Source: Dirofilaria immitis
Taxonomy: Eukaryota; Nematoda; Chromadorea; Rhabditida; Onchocercidae
Length of the DNA stretch: 64,000 nucleotides
Direction: 5' to 3'
Assembly (NCBI GenBank): GCA_024305405.1
Contig: JAKNDB010000087.1
Location: 7,194,501-7,258,500 of the forward strand
Shown piece by piece: positions 50,801 to 61,828 of this stretch; positions within the stretch are counted from its first letter, which is position 1, and every line of letters starts with the position of its first letter. Both the position numbers and the translations under genes were made by a program. The notes beneath the pieces are model-generated. The model did no database searches. It saw only the letters and a list, made by a program, of their open reading frames with translations, and was not told where the DNA came from.

Positions 50801-53800
50801 CCGTCTTTTATTTCTTAGCTGAAAAAGAATGTTTGACAAAATTTTTCAAACTTTAATCTCACTTGGATATATGATTTAAGAAATCTAACTCTAATATCAC
50901 CTTTCAAAATTACTCCGAACTAAAGATTCGATTTAATTTCACACATATATATGCTATGACGACATCTATGAATTATTTATCTAGAAATTTAATAATCTCT
51001 AGATATTAAAATAATTGTTATTAACACTGCTCTAACTTTTTATTTTGATGCTAATATTATTTCTGAATTAAAAGCATCATTTATCGTATATGTTTATTTA
51101 CTTTAAAATAATCTTTTCCAGATTATTCCATATCCGATATATCATAGATGGAGTGATTTTTTAAGGAAAAGAGAATAAAACCTTAACATAATTGCAATTT
51201 TAAGAAGAAGAATTTCTAATATCAAGAATTTTACTCTATAACTATAAAAGAGAAATAAAAGTGCAAAGAATAAAAATTTTGACAATTTATTTAAATTTGA
51301 AAAAAAAAGAACAGAATAATCTTATCAAACGTGCGTACAGATAATGAAAGATCATTTTTCCTAAACTATGCAATTCTTATAAACGATAGAGCTTCCGCTA
51401 AAGATGCAATCTCGACGAATGATGCGATTTCTATTAATGACAGAATCGTCGTAGGTGATACAGTCCCCGTGTAGAATAGAATACACAGAATTAATTTCTT
51501 CTAAAACGAAACCATCTTTGCAGAGACTCTATCTTCACGGATATTGCATTTTCGACGATTATTTTTCATGAAAATTATATTATCAGTTAAAAATGAAGAA
51601 TAAGAGCGAAATACTATGTCAGTAGGCATTTATTACTACTTACTGCAAAGATAATCTAACAATTTGACACTTTTTTAATGTGAGTTACGATCAAAATAAT
51701 GGGTAAAAAAGTAGAAATTTTCAAAACTCTCAGATCCAATAAATTTTTATTCTTTATTTTTAGTGAAAATTTAAATTTATTTACTTTTTATTCTGAAAAA
51801 AAAATTAAAGAATTTTCTTTTAAAAAAGACAAAAAGAATAAAAAAATTTAAGAAAATGTCCCGTCATATTTCTTGTAAAAAAAAAAAGCAAATATATGAT
51901 ATTCCCGTCATATTTCTTGTAAAAAAAGCAAATATATGATATTCCCGTCATATTTCTTGTAAAAAAGCAAATATAAATTATATTAGGGTCTTTTTATTGC
52001 AAGAAATGAATATCATACATAATAATATTTCCTACATAACAATTCACGAAATGATACAAAATAAACTGAAATGCTTAAAGCACGACGAAATGATTTAATG
52101 AAACGGATGGAATAAATTTAACAGTTGGTGTTATTAGTGCTTTCTTTATGAAATATATAAGGACCAATTCTGATTAGTTTATATTATACTTATAGACGAA
52201 TAGTCGTTTAATAATATTTATTGTAAACAGTTATGTGAACGTTATAAAAATGCTAGAAAATATTTCATTAAATGAATAAATGATAAATATTCAATTAATT
52301 TTATAACTTTTTGCCTTAAATCGTCAACAAAGAGATTGTAAAATATTGTGGAAATAATAAATGAAAAATTTCATGAAATATATTTAAATTTGTTTGGATC
52401 TAACAATTTTAATTAATATATACTGGTGATTAATAATAGTCATTCGTTTTAAATGCCTAATAATAACAATATTATGTAAGTAGCAATATTACGAACTCTT
52501 TTCTTTCTCAAATTAAATAATATTATTAAAAATTTAATTTTTATTATTTCTCATTTCAAAATGATTAAATCCGAGGACTGTCATAGGATAGACTTAGATA
52601 ATTATTACATATATGCAAAATGTATATATGTGCACATTTTAAGAAAATTTTATGTGAATATGTAAATGTGCTATATATGAGTACGCTTCAAACATTATAC
52701 CATAGTCTATTATCATTTAATTTGCATAAAAATAAGTTTTAAGCATAGTATTTAGAGGAAATAGTGGTAAGGTAGAATAACAAAGCATATTTGCATTAAA
52801 ATTTTAAAATTACTCCCATGTGAATTCAATTTGACCGAAATCATCTCATCGATAGTTTTAATAATTGACTCTAAGACAGGACCAAACTTCAACGAAATAA
52901 ATTTTAATTTTGTATAATCTATTAAATTTTTCTTCATGAAATATATCGATGAATGTTGCAATCGATGTACCATCTGTATTTAATCTTGAACTTGTTTCGG
53001 GACTATGCCACCGTTTCACTTTCCACTGTCTACTTCTTGGCCTTATGAATGATCCCAGACGATGAATATGAGGAAAATGGGATGAAGCATGAAGGATTCA
53101 ATTTATTCCTACGAAATGATGAAAAACCTAATCTATTCTCGGAATTCTTATCTTACCTCAATGGTTAAATCATTTTAATTATACTCTCATAATTAAAATA
53201 TGAAACATTTTCTACCTGGTCAGCGTTAATTTCGTAGCGTACGTTAAGTGGCTCGGCTTCAGGTATTCCAACCGGTGTTGTTAACCATTCCGTCGCATTT
53301 ATGCCCATTCCATCATCATTTTCCGCTGCTATATTAATTTCATACAGTCGCCCCATAACTGCAAACAATTATCCTAGAAAAATGGGTATCGTATAATCCG
53401 CAAAAATTTCACTTCTTGAATCTTCAGTTACCATCTATTCTGATTCGCGATTAGAAGTTCCTAATGATTTATTCAATACATAACTAATCAAAAAGAAAAA
53501 ATGAAAACTTCAATATCTGCGGTTGATCTAATTACTTGCCTAATTCCATTTTCCACTTTCATTTTGTGATCGTTAACTATTTAGAGTTATCATTATTGGT
53601 AACTTGGATCATCACCGATAAATTAAGATTCAATTTGAATAAATTGATGAAATAAAAATGAATATAACTAATCACTTGAGATTTCAAACGATCAACATTT
53701 TCTTTGCATAATTTTTAAACGAAACATTAAAAAAATAAATCAAAATTAATAAATCAATAAATTTAAACTAAGATATTATATTATTCGGTGAATTTCAAAT

Positions 53801-56547
53801 TTTATTTAAAAGAAATATTTTCACGTACATAATCCATCAAGTATAGCGAAATTTTGCGTGCCAGGTACTTCAACTCTGCGTGAGTCGATGTGTTCGAATG
53901 GTTTGTACCAAATCACATATTTATTAATTGGTAAATTATAAGTGAACTGAAATTTATAAAAATTTCAGAATTAACTAAAGATTTTAGTCAAAAATTTTGA
54001 AATTAATTGATCTCATAATTTTATGATATCAATTAATCTTGTAATATAATATTAAAAAAATTTAACAATTTAGAGTCATGAAAATGGCATATTTTTTTAA
54101 CTTTTAATCAATTTTACATAGGAAATATAAAAGTTACTTATTATATAAAGCTGGCAATTTGGCAATTATTTGCACGATTTTGCCACAAATTATCGACTTC
54201 ATCAGAAGATTTTTTATTTAATAAATTCATCATTTCGAGTAATTACAATATAATTTAAAGTATTAATTTAATTGTTAAATTTAAACCTTTGGTGGCTTCC
54301 AGTCGACACGTGCCTGTAAAGGAGCTTCATCATTGAGCAAATTAACGGAATGAGTTTGTGGTTCTGATGGAGCTAAAAATGAAAACAATCTGTGATGATA
54401 CATGATATATATTTGTAATGAAAAAAAAAGAGTGATTTTTGGAATTTTACAAATGTAATACAAAGGAAAAATTCATTTTCATTTAAAAACTGATAATAAT
54501 CAAAATAAGTTCTTCCACCAAAATATGACAAAATGTTTGAACAAAAATAAAATAAATCTTAAATTGAAACTTACGCAATCCACCGGTAAGAATTTTTTTG
54601 CTTGCACTAAATTCACCATCTCCATGTCTATTGAAAGCATTTACTCGGAATGAATACTCCGTATTCGGTTCAAGATCTGTGATCAACGTATGCGTTTTCT
54701 GAAAAGGTATCCGAAAATTTTAGAAGGCAGTGAAATATCCTAAGGGTATACTAGAGAATTTCAAATCATTAATTAATTAGTAATCTTGGACAAATTATTA
54801 AACAGATATCATTTCCGATAAATACTGAACTGATTAAACTTAGTTTTGAATAAATTAAACTTAATTTTAAATAAATTTTTTATGATACCAATTCCTAATA
54901 TAATATTTTCAATATTATATTTTAATATTATGCTTTCGCACAAATTATATTATATCTTATACCATACTTAATATTGTATTAATTATATCTTCCTTAATGT
55001 TATGAAACGATCAGTGCTTTTCATATTAGCCGTGATAAATAAAACAGATATCGATTAATCGGTCAATCACTTGCAAATTTAAGGAAAAAGAAATAAGAAA
55101 ATTGTGATTAAATAAGTATATTATCGAAATCAAGCAAATAATGCAATTTTTTTCTATAAGTTTTCTCACTCTGATTTCTATCATTTTTTCTTAAATTAAA
55201 ATTTTGATTTAATAAAAATATAACTAACATGTTGATCATAGATGATAGCTCTTTGTAATTTATCATTGATTGGTTCACCGTTCAATAATCGATCCTTATA
55301 AACATAGTATCCGATGATATCCCCGTTTGCATATAATGGCTTTTCCCAGCTTACTTTTACCGCTGATGCATTAACCAAAATAACTTCCATATCTCTTGGG
55401 GCTGATGGTACTAAAAAACGACAAAATAAATATGAAATGTTAATTTGAAAAATTGAATTGATTAAATTTCGATTTCAATTTTCTTGCAAATTTCGGAAAA
55501 GCAATTTGTCGAAACTTTTTAAAGTATAATTCAATTGAAAATTAATTTATTAGTAACATTATCATTAAAAAAAAGTTCAGTTGCGTCGGTTTTCCTTCAG
55601 ATAAATTTGATCAATTTTCTATAACCATTGATATCATGCTCTGGAAAAGCCAATTAAAGGATTTTAGAAATTCATAAAATTTTCCATCTTATTTTGTTAA
55701 CTCTAAGGATAATATATAAAAAAAATTATCATACAAAAATAAGTAAGCAAAGATTGAATAAATGATTGTGGAATTCATGATATCAAAGTTCAACCAAAAG
55801 TATGATTTGTATTTATGTGTACTATTACTAAAATAATTGCCGCCATTTCTGACATAAACTTTGAATATTCTCGATTCGGAATATTTCCTATTCGTTGAAA
55901 TCATTTTTTACCATAAAATTCGGGTTTTAATTTAGAAAAGAAGGATACTGAAAACTTGCGAATTATTATATATGCAATAAAATAATTAACTTTGTTTATC
56001 TTAATCTAGATTTAAATTCTTCGCCATAAAAAGTTATAAAATTAGAGTTTCATGAATTAAAATCACCACTTTTTAAAATTAATTAATTATAATTTAAAAC
56101 CTTATCACAGTACACGAAACTAAACTAAATGGAAACTAAATTTAAATTTTGTTTTTATCAATGGAACTCATTCAAATCTATCCAATAACTAATAAGCCAA
56201 ATATCATTCAGCAATGAAATAACCAAAAAGATTGGGCCTTACTGATATTGATTACCACAAATGAATATAATCGGTTTCTAATAAGCAATATTTTCAATAC
56301 TGGAAAAAAATTCAATATAATATAAATGAGTAATCAAATTAAATGGTTTAATTCATTATTTTTTACTTTAATAATATTACTGATATTAAAAAGATATTTT
56401 AAGTGCTTTTCTTTTACCTTTTTGAATTCTTTGCTTTGAATTCCCGGCATCGATAAATTCAGCAGAAATGATAATGATAAGGAAGAAACAACAGAGAATA
56501 GAAACAGATGATTTAATTGTTTTTGCTGCTATTACCGTATGATGCAT
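21909..56547 (-). CDS. ptp-3: LAR/PTP-3 type receptor tyrosine phosphatase
   Basis: Transmembrane phosphatase of axon guidance, synapse and adhesion sites. Exons (minus): 56547-56418, 55410-55229, 54698-54575, 54372-54287, 53946-53829, 53358-53216, 48439-48329, 47840-47711, 31788-31532, 31166-30913, 30042-29787, 29032-28900, 28518-28401, 28135-28031, 27809-27625, 26897-26738, 26576-26346, 26027-25842, 25605-25426, 25056-24839, 24684-24555, 24331-24176, 23870-23692, 23332-23206, 22883-22758, 22448-22350, 22175-21909. Every junction keeps phase except at exon 12. The model is 1463 residues: signal peptide 1-30, about six FN3 domains 44-600, basic segment 628-641, TM 756-778, PTP D1 about 910-1198, PTP D2 about 1199-1463. 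D1 has KNRY (932), WPD (1068-1070) and [10 protein letters not shown] (Cys1102, Arg1108). D2 has KNRL (1221), WPD (1357-1359) and [10 protein letters not shown] (Cys1393, Arg1399). No Ig domains are encoded here. C. elegans ptp-3 makes long and short isoforms; this matches a short one, and orthology is inferred. Confidence 0.93.
24176..26027 (-). CDS. ptp-3: Receptor phosphatase exons 18-22: PTP domain D1
   Basis: Exons 26027-25842, 25605-25426, 25056-24839, 24684-24555 and 24331-24176. Motifs in order: [48 protein letters not shown], the WPDHGVP general-acid loop, the [10 protein letters not shown] catalytic P-loop split across an intron, and DDQY of the Q loop. All catalytic residues are present, so D1 should be active. 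Confidence 0.95.
26346..28518 (-). CDS. ptp-3: Receptor phosphatase exons 13-17: juxtamembrane and TM
   Basis: Exons 28518-28401 ([20 protein letters not shown]), 28135-28031, 27809-27625, 26897-26738 and 26576-26346. The transmembrane helix is [20 protein letters not shown], followed by the stop-transfer [12 protein letters not shown]. Exon 17 starts MNGNGGC and reaches [12 protein letters not shown], the lead-in to the D1 phosphatase domain. All phases agree. Confidence 0.92.
28900..29032 (-). CDS. ptp-3: Receptor phosphatase exon 12, frame-broken, odd acceptor
   Basis: Begins [13 protein letters not shown] directly after FN3-6 and continues [20 protein letters not shown] to the donor AAAAG/GTTTAT (phase 2, matching exon 13). 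The two parts are in different frames, meeting at a five-T run on the plus strand (28994-28998); one extra base restores 44 codons plus two bases. The expected acceptor reads TTTTGG/GAC instead of TTTTAG/GAC, and no other AG gives the right phase. The KR- and KK-rich cluster lies where LAR receptors are cleaved into two subunits by furin-like proteases (inference by position). Confidence 0.7.
29787..31788 (-). CDS. ptp-3: Receptor phosphatase exons 9-11: FN3 domains 4-6
   Basis: Exons 31788-31532, 31166-30913 and 30042-29787. FN3-4 runs from PPSNVRVQA through [10 protein letters not shown] to [11 protein letters not shown], where a GTTAGT donor ends the exon before the open frame runs on into intron. 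Exon 10 starts [16 protein letters not shown] and contains VMLRWDYVG. Exon 11 has [14 protein letters not shown], closing FN3-5, and then starts a divergent FN3-6 containing [11 protein letters not shown]. Phases are 1-0, 0-2 and 2-0. Confidence 0.9.
32392..32430. repeat. GATA/GACA tetranucleotide repeat
   Basis: A run of about ten TAGA and CAGA units, then one interruption. Confidence 0.85.
33902..33943. repeat. 19-bp perfect hairpin repeat
   Basis: Arms 33902-33920 and 33925-33943 are exact reverse complements (core ATGAAAACGAAATATA) with a four-base loop. It is intronic in the receptor phosphatase gene, between optional exon B and exon 9. Confidence 0.85.
34560..35042 (-). CDS. ptp-3: Optional phase 1-1 exon B of the receptor phosphatase
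   Basis: Minus-strand exon with acceptor TTTATTTTAG, donor TATG/GTAAGC and both ends in phase 1, 161 residues. It joins exon A upstream and exon 9 downstream without changing frame. The composition is Asn/Asp-rich, then Thr-rich with many N-X-T sites ([18 protein letters not shown]), like a glycosylated stalk. No known domain was recognised. It could also carry an alternative start (MNGSNNL), but that Met is not followed by a signal peptide. Confidence 0.55.
35043..38915 (-). other. ptp-3: Intron between optional exons A and B
   Basis: No further exon or RNA gene supported. The minus-strand frame at 36493-36684 is Leu/Phe/Lys-rich low complexity. Confidence 0.6.
38916..39550 (-). CDS. ptp-3: Optional phase 1-1 exon A of the receptor phosphatase
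   Basis: Minus-strand exon with acceptor CTATCTTTTAG, donor AATA/GTAAGT and both ends in phase 1, about 212 residues. It would insert between FN3-3 and FN3-4. The sequence is helical and polar with Trp residues ([23 protein letters not shown]) and N-glycosylation sites (HNST, NWT, NIS), and fits no FN3 or Ig pattern; I do not recognise it. Its frame breaks at a five-T run on the plus strand (39043-39047), where one extra base joins ELLTKK to VDALVSKL. A 35-base GTGACG...ATTAG gap would also restore phase but is very short for an intron. The frame upstream of the acceptor reaches only a TTG, so an alternative start is unlikely unless it is the Met of MALPKQ. Confidence 0.55.
40441..40481. repeat. 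CT-rich then (AT)n simple repeat
   Basis: A TCTCTTTCTTTCTCTCTCTC run followed directly by about eight AT units. Confidence 0.8.
44437..44480. repeat. (AT)n microsatellite
   Basis: Two AT runs separated by a short A-rich interruption. Confidence 0.85.
47711..48439 (-). CDS. ptp-3: Receptor phosphatase exons 7-8: FN3 domain 3
   Basis: Exons 48439-48329 (starts MIISWDPPV, donor AAT/GTTAGT) and 47840-47711 (contains [19 protein letters not shown], donor CCAA/GTAAGC, phase 1). Together with the end of exon 6 they complete FN3-3. The phase-1 exit matches both exon 9 and the two optional exons in the next intron. Confidence 0.88.
51395..51565. repeat. Degenerate 18-bp period, GC-richer island
   Basis: On the minus strand an 18-base period is visible: units reading as [12 protein letters not shown] and SLAEAL in one open frame of about 50 codons that follows a good acceptor (GTTTCGTTTTAG), with further [12 protein letters not shown]-like units upstream. 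It lies in the intron between exons 6 and 7. It may be a decayed repeat-containing exon or a non-coding minisatellite. Confidence 0.4.
51860..51975. repeat. About 40-bp tandem repeat, three copies
   Basis: Three head-to-tail copies of a unit starting CCCGTCATATTTCTTGT and ending GCAAATATATGATATT (the last copy diverges at the end). The copies differ mainly in the internal A run: eleven, seven and six A. It is intronic in the receptor phosphatase gene. Confidence 0.85.
52858..53097 (-). other. Open frame inside a receptor phosphatase intron
   Basis: Minus-strand frame of 80 codons without an ATG, less AT-rich than the intron around it, encoding [19 protein letters not shown] among other residues. 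It lies just downstream of exon 6 in the 4.8 kb intron. It could be an alternative exon or a relic. I found no convincing splice acceptor, so it is not included in the gene model. Confidence 0.2.
53216..55410 (-). CDS. ptp-3: Receptor phosphatase exons 2-6: FN3 domains 1 and 2
   Basis: Exons 55410-55229, 54698-54575, 54372-54287, 53946-53829 and 53358-53216. FN3-1 runs from PSAPRDMEV through VKVSWEKP and [22 protein letters not shown]3-2 from PSEPQTHSV through RVDWKPPK to [14 protein letters not shown]. The conserved Trp and the Tyr-x-(hydrophobic)-x-V/A strand F motifs are both present in each domain. The last exon ends in phase 0 inside FN3-3. Confidence 0.9.
56418..56547 (-). CDS. ptp-3: Receptor phosphatase exon 1: start and signal peptide
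   Basis: ATG at 56547. Forty-three codons encode a polar N-region, a strong hydrophobic core ([16 protein letters not shown]) and a short mature start, then the donor AAAAG/GTAAAA in phase 1, exactly matching exon 2. This is a complete signal peptide, so an isoform begins here directly before the first FN3 domain. No clear trans-splice acceptor was seen upstream. A longer isoform could replace this exon with upstream phase-1 exons outside the window. Confidence 0.8.
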
Positions 56548-57658
56548 ATAAGTACAGTAGTGAATTTATACAAAATAATAAATTCCTATCCAATACATTA
56601 TTTCCTCTTTTTTTTCTTTTTCTGTATTTCCGGAATTTCCGCTAAAATACTGCTACCGTTGCATTGCTTTTGTTTTTCATTTTTATCCCTGAATTCATTC
56701 ATTCATTAATAAAGATTTATTTCTGATTAATTTTACGGCATTTTGTGACATTAAAAATTTATGGTATTAAGCAAAAGGTTAAATTAATGAGAACAAAATT
56801 GCAAGATTCCTGGATTTATATATAGTTTTATTTACAGATATCAAAGTATTATTACTAAAATTTAATTAAAATGACTAAATCCGAAAATTACTTCTATTGG
56901 AAGTTAAGGTAAATAAAACTTTTGGCAATAATTGAGCAAAAATAGATAAGCTCTATCATAAAAATTGTCCATTTTATTAGATAAACTAAAAGAATATGGC
57001 AAAATGATAAGCTTAGAAGAAGCGGTTAAAATAGATGGATTAATTCAATCATTCTTTCTAATTATATTTTTGATTGTGAAACTTCTTATAAATTATCGAG
57101 AATTTGCTCGGGCAAATTCTTGCAATTTTAAAGAATGGAAATGAAATAGTCGAAAAAATAAGAAACAGTTTAAAAGGTACTTAAATGCTAACAGCCTTAA
57201 ATAGTATAATATATTTACACAAGTAAATACATAATTAAATAATAGCTAAATGAATGCTAATGTTGATAAACTATTCGTATTTCCGTTTTGAATAACGATA
57301 TTATATATTATAAAGAATATTTTGACAACTATTGTTACTAATTTGCCCACTCATCAGTTATGATTGATAATATCAATAAATACTTCATTCATATTTCATT
57401 TTCTACTTATACTTTCATACTATTGAGTTTCAAAAAAGAGCAAAAAAGTTTGAAAAAAATTCCATCGTATATAAAATTGTTGTCAACAAATTTCACTGGT
57501 TTAAGTTAGTGTCAAATCATAGTGTCGAATCAGCAACAAATTTGTTGACTAACTAAGCTTAATTTGAAAATTCTAATTTATTTGCTTGATTTCAAATGAA
57601 CTAAGCAATCCTAAATTTAGCCAACTGAACAGACAAGAAAGTACATCAAATAATCAAC

Positions 57659-57775
57659 AAGCTGAAAGTAAACATATTCAAAAAAGTTGGCTTATTTCAG
57701 TCCAACAAACAGTTTATTATGACAAGATAATTCGATGATAATTTTGCTAAATTTGAATATGTTTACTTTTAGCTT
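57659..57775. repeat. 24-bp inverted repeat, foldback-like
   Basis: Arms 57659-57682 and 57752-57775 match at 23 of 24 positions as reverse complements (core AGTAAACATATTCAAA), separated by about 69 bases. It may be the remains of a small foldback (MITE-like) element. It lies about 1.1 kb upstream of the receptor phosphatase start codon. Confidence 0.7.
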
Positions 57776-58875
57776 TTCCAAAATTATCAAAATTTCTTCA
57801 TTTTTTATTGTATCAAAGGTTTCGCCGTAGTGCCATTTTTTCTCGAAATGACTGGATTCAATTAAGAATAATCAAGATTAATTGAGTAAATTAGAAATCT
57901 TAGAAAAATTTCTATAATATTATTCAACATAAGTTGTAGCACAGCAATTTAATAACTGTATTAGCGGGTTGAAAATAAATAAGACAGGTTGAATGCATTT
58001 ATTAAAGTTGAACTTTTTAAATAAAAATTAAATATAGCCTTTAATTTTAAACTTATAATATCAATTTTTCGGATCATTTTATACATTAAAGTGAAATTGA
58101 CAAATTAGTTTATAATTTTATTTTTATGTTATTTTCCATAAAGTTTCGAAAATATTTTTATTTCATTTTTTTAATTGCACAAGATTTGATAATGGGTGAC
58201 AATTTTTCCGATTATTTTTATACAAAAAAGTGGATACAATGGAATATTAAAAGCAATCACGAATTATATTTTTCAAATGGAATATTAATGAATGTTCAAA
58301 TACCTTTAATTATTTATTTAAAGCTATTAGGTCATTAAAATTATCAGCAAAACAAGAAAAAAACCAAATAATATTAACTCATTTCAATTTATTTTCGTAA
58401 TTTCAATAAATTTAAGAAAAATAATTTAGAAAGAGTTTTTTTAAAAGATCAAATCTCGCTTGGTTTCAGAATTATTCTGCGATAAGATATCGTCATAATT
58501 AAAGAAGCTATAAAACTAGAATAAATAAAAATATCAAGTTAGGTAGATGACTATAAATCTTTCACAGAAATTCATTATATATAGTTTGAAATGTAGAAAA
58601 ACTCATTAAATACAGCCTGGCAAGTTTAAAAGTACTATAAAAAAGGATATGCGAAATAAATTAGTATTCAATGATGATACTCAAAGAAAAGCTCTATCAT
58701 CAAAATTATTTCTCTCTCTTTTCTCACTCATTAATTATCATTACCTAAGTTCAAATAATGATATGCTTGAAAAGTGAATTAGCAAGCATTTTTAAGTTCA
58801 GCTTGTATTACCCATATTCATTCAATTCAATTCGTTTTCTCAATCTACCCTGAACGGACGAATCGATCCGTTCTT

Positions 58876-58917
58876 AATTCTCAGTCTATCGATCTATCGA
58901 TCTATCTATCTATCCAT
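58876..58917. repeat. TCTA/TCGA tetranucleotide repeat
   Basis: Alternating CTATCGAT and CTATCTAT units, about nine in total. Confidence 0.75.
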
Positions 58918-61776
58918 TTACACTTTATTTCTTCTTAATTCCGTTGTTTTGTCGTTTTCCGTTCTACTTATCCTATCGATCGATTTCATCGGTCAAATCG
59001 ATCGTCCGCTAATTTTATCAACCACTTTTAGAGGTCATCGAAAGAAGAAACATCAACATGTTATTGTCATAGCAACGATGCCTCTTTTTCCTTCTGTCCT
59101 TGCTAACCGCAAATTTACATATATTTATTTGATTACCTTATCTAGGTAAGGCCTGCCACCCAAGAAGCATTTTTCCTATTAGTGCAAGGTTTTTTTTTCC
59201 GATCGCTACGATACTTAACAGATAATCGATATGATATTTGTATCGTGATAAATAATTGACATTTATTGCCACATCCTTTACAAAAATTTATCCTAAATTA
59301 TGTACTGAAAACCAAGGATAATAAACAATAAATGAACATTAATTTATGTGGAAGATTATAAACCTTACATTCCATTCCATTTGAATAAAAATTTACAGTA
59401 AATTAATGTAAAATGCTTTAATTATAAATAAAAATGGATCTGAAATTTAAGTGAATAAGATTAAGAATAGACATTAAATATAATTTATCGGAAAGGAAAA
59501 AATCGAATAGAATGAAATGAATACTCGAATTATAAATATATTTCTTTTTGCATATATTTCAACTTAAATACTTAAAAACATTAAAAACAATTCTATGGTA
59601 TTCGTTACTATTTAATACTCAGCAATGATAAATTTTGTTGAATCAAAGAAATATTTCAACTTTTTATTTTATTTTATTCGATTCTACAAGTACATTTCTA
59701 ATCCAAATATTTGACAATAAAAGGTGAATATTGATATGGTTATAAATAATAGCTAATTGGAAAATTATGGGGAAAAAAAAATTTTTGTAAAAATTTGATA
59801 ACTCACATTGAAATGAAAACAGAAAAAAAATTAACGACACGAAGAACAATTTTTGATAAAAATTTAGTTTTGCGGAGGGTAAATCCTTTCGATTTTTTAA
59901 AAATAAGAAATACATAAAATAAAAATATTAATTTTAATCAAAAATGCGAAAATTTAATATTATTTCTAAAATTCCAATTATTCGGAATTATGGGAGCGTT
60001 CATAAAATATTTCTAATTTATAGTTTGTACGATACTTTTAGGAAAAGTTTAATTCATAATTACTTACATTTTAATATTTTCTAAAATTAAAAAAATTAAT
60101 TAATTGTTAAATTTTCTGATTCGTTTCATTGATTTTATTATGGTGAATGTGATATGTGAAATGGAGAAAAAGAGAAAAAAAAGAAGCAAACTGAAACTTA
60201 TTATTTTTTTTTCTAGAAAGTTCTCTCTTAATAAATTATTTAAATTTTATTAAGTCATCGTTTCGCTCCATCCGGTAATTCTTAATAGTATATTATTCTT
60301 TTACTTTTAGATCATAAGGGAGCTGAATTTTATCAGTTTTATCGCAATTTTCGATTACTTTTCTAATCCAAATAAACTATTTCTGATTCATATCACATTA
60401 CCTTAATTTCATTCTTTACTATCTTATAATTATTTAATAGATAAATTACAAAATAGTAAATTAAATTTGAAGCTTTTTTCTCTTCCTATGACGTAAAGTA
60501 AAAATTGAATGAATATCTCTTAATTACTAATAAAATTTCTTAAAAACTAAATTACCAATATTTATAGGTGTTAATTGGGTCAGAAAACAATGACCGTTAT
60601 TTCCCCAAATCTCGTATATCTTTCTTTTCTTCTTCACGAAAAAAAAAAGAAGTTATATACTATTGATAATTTAATTTTTTTAAAATATCTTTTGAATTCA
60701 TATTATCATAATGGAACAAATAAAGAAAGATGATAAAAGAGAAGTATGTAAATTATTTATCATATTTGATGAAATTAAATTTACAATATAAACTGGAAAA
60801 GCTGATTAGAAATTTCTAAATAAAATTATAAAATTTAAAAAAGTTAAAATATGAAAAAAAAAATTCGATAGTTAATAATAATAATAATATAATAATAACA
60901 TATGGGAAAGAGTGTCAGCAATTAATAGTGAATAATAATTATTATAATAATAGTATCAATATAAAAGAATATAGTAGATTGTTGACCTTATGCAAAACTG
61001 ATGAGGTTTCATAGTGCAAGTTGCTGGTCGAATAATATTCGTTGGATTTGTATATCAATTTTCAATAATGCATCCTAATTTATTTATAAATGACAGATTA
61101 AAATTAGGTAAATGAAATTTTTGAAATTTATAATATTGAAAAAAGGAACAACTGATGCATTTTTGCATGCATCGAAAGAAAAGAAATGTTAATAGAGTAA
61201 TATCAATCAAAAAAAGTTTATAATATAATTACGAAACAAAGAACTAAATCAAATTTAAATTCAATAAAGAAGAAGAAGAAGAAAAAGAAAGAGAAAATAT
61301 TAATTTGAGAGAAAAAGGAGAAATTAAAAAATCGGAAATTATATGATAAAACCGATTAACATAATGGTAATAATAATTAGAAATGATAACAAATATAATC
61401 GCTTCATTTTCAATTCTTATTTATTAATAATAAAATAGCTAAATTTGAAATGTAAAAAAAAATGAATTTGAAATGACAGTTGCAAATCTTATTCCCAATG
61501 GCATAATAAGCGCAGGCAATAGTAGTGTGGTATAGGATGATATTTCTTGACCATTCTTGACCAATGCCTTCTCGTTCCCTTACCCGTTATTCCCTTACCC
61601 GGTATATGGGCATTTATTATGAAAGTATTAATATGACACGATCCCTCCCTCACAACTGAATTTTGCTCCTAGTGCTGTGCTGTTCGGTTAAATCGATCAA
61701 TGAATTCTACCCTCTTACAATCCCTTTAAATCAGCATATATAAGCAATTGAGAGGAATGAAATAGAACAAGGAGAG

Positions 61777-61828
61777 AGGAACAAGGACAAGGGGACAGGG
61801 ACAGGGACAGGGACATGGGGGACAGCAA
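61777..61828. repeat. GGACAG hexanucleotide repeat
   Basis: Several GGGACA units in a row, with interrupted copies on either side, in a locally GC-richer block. Confidence 0.75.

Larger units (their letters stand above)
48440..53215 (-). other. ptp-3: 4.8 kb intron of the receptor phosphatase gene
   Basis: Intron between exons 6 and 7. It contains the open frame at 52858-53097, the 40-bp repeat, the 18-bp periodic island and an A19-type run near 49983. Other hydrophobic frames in it (such as 50621-50839) look like AT-rich shadows. Confidence 0.7.

Noticed and set aside
59063..59076. Match to the RFX/DAF-19 X-box consensus (ATTGTCATAGCAAC)
   Set aside because: The consensus is degenerate enough that a few chance matches are expected in 64 kb, and it lies 2.5 kb from the nearest start.
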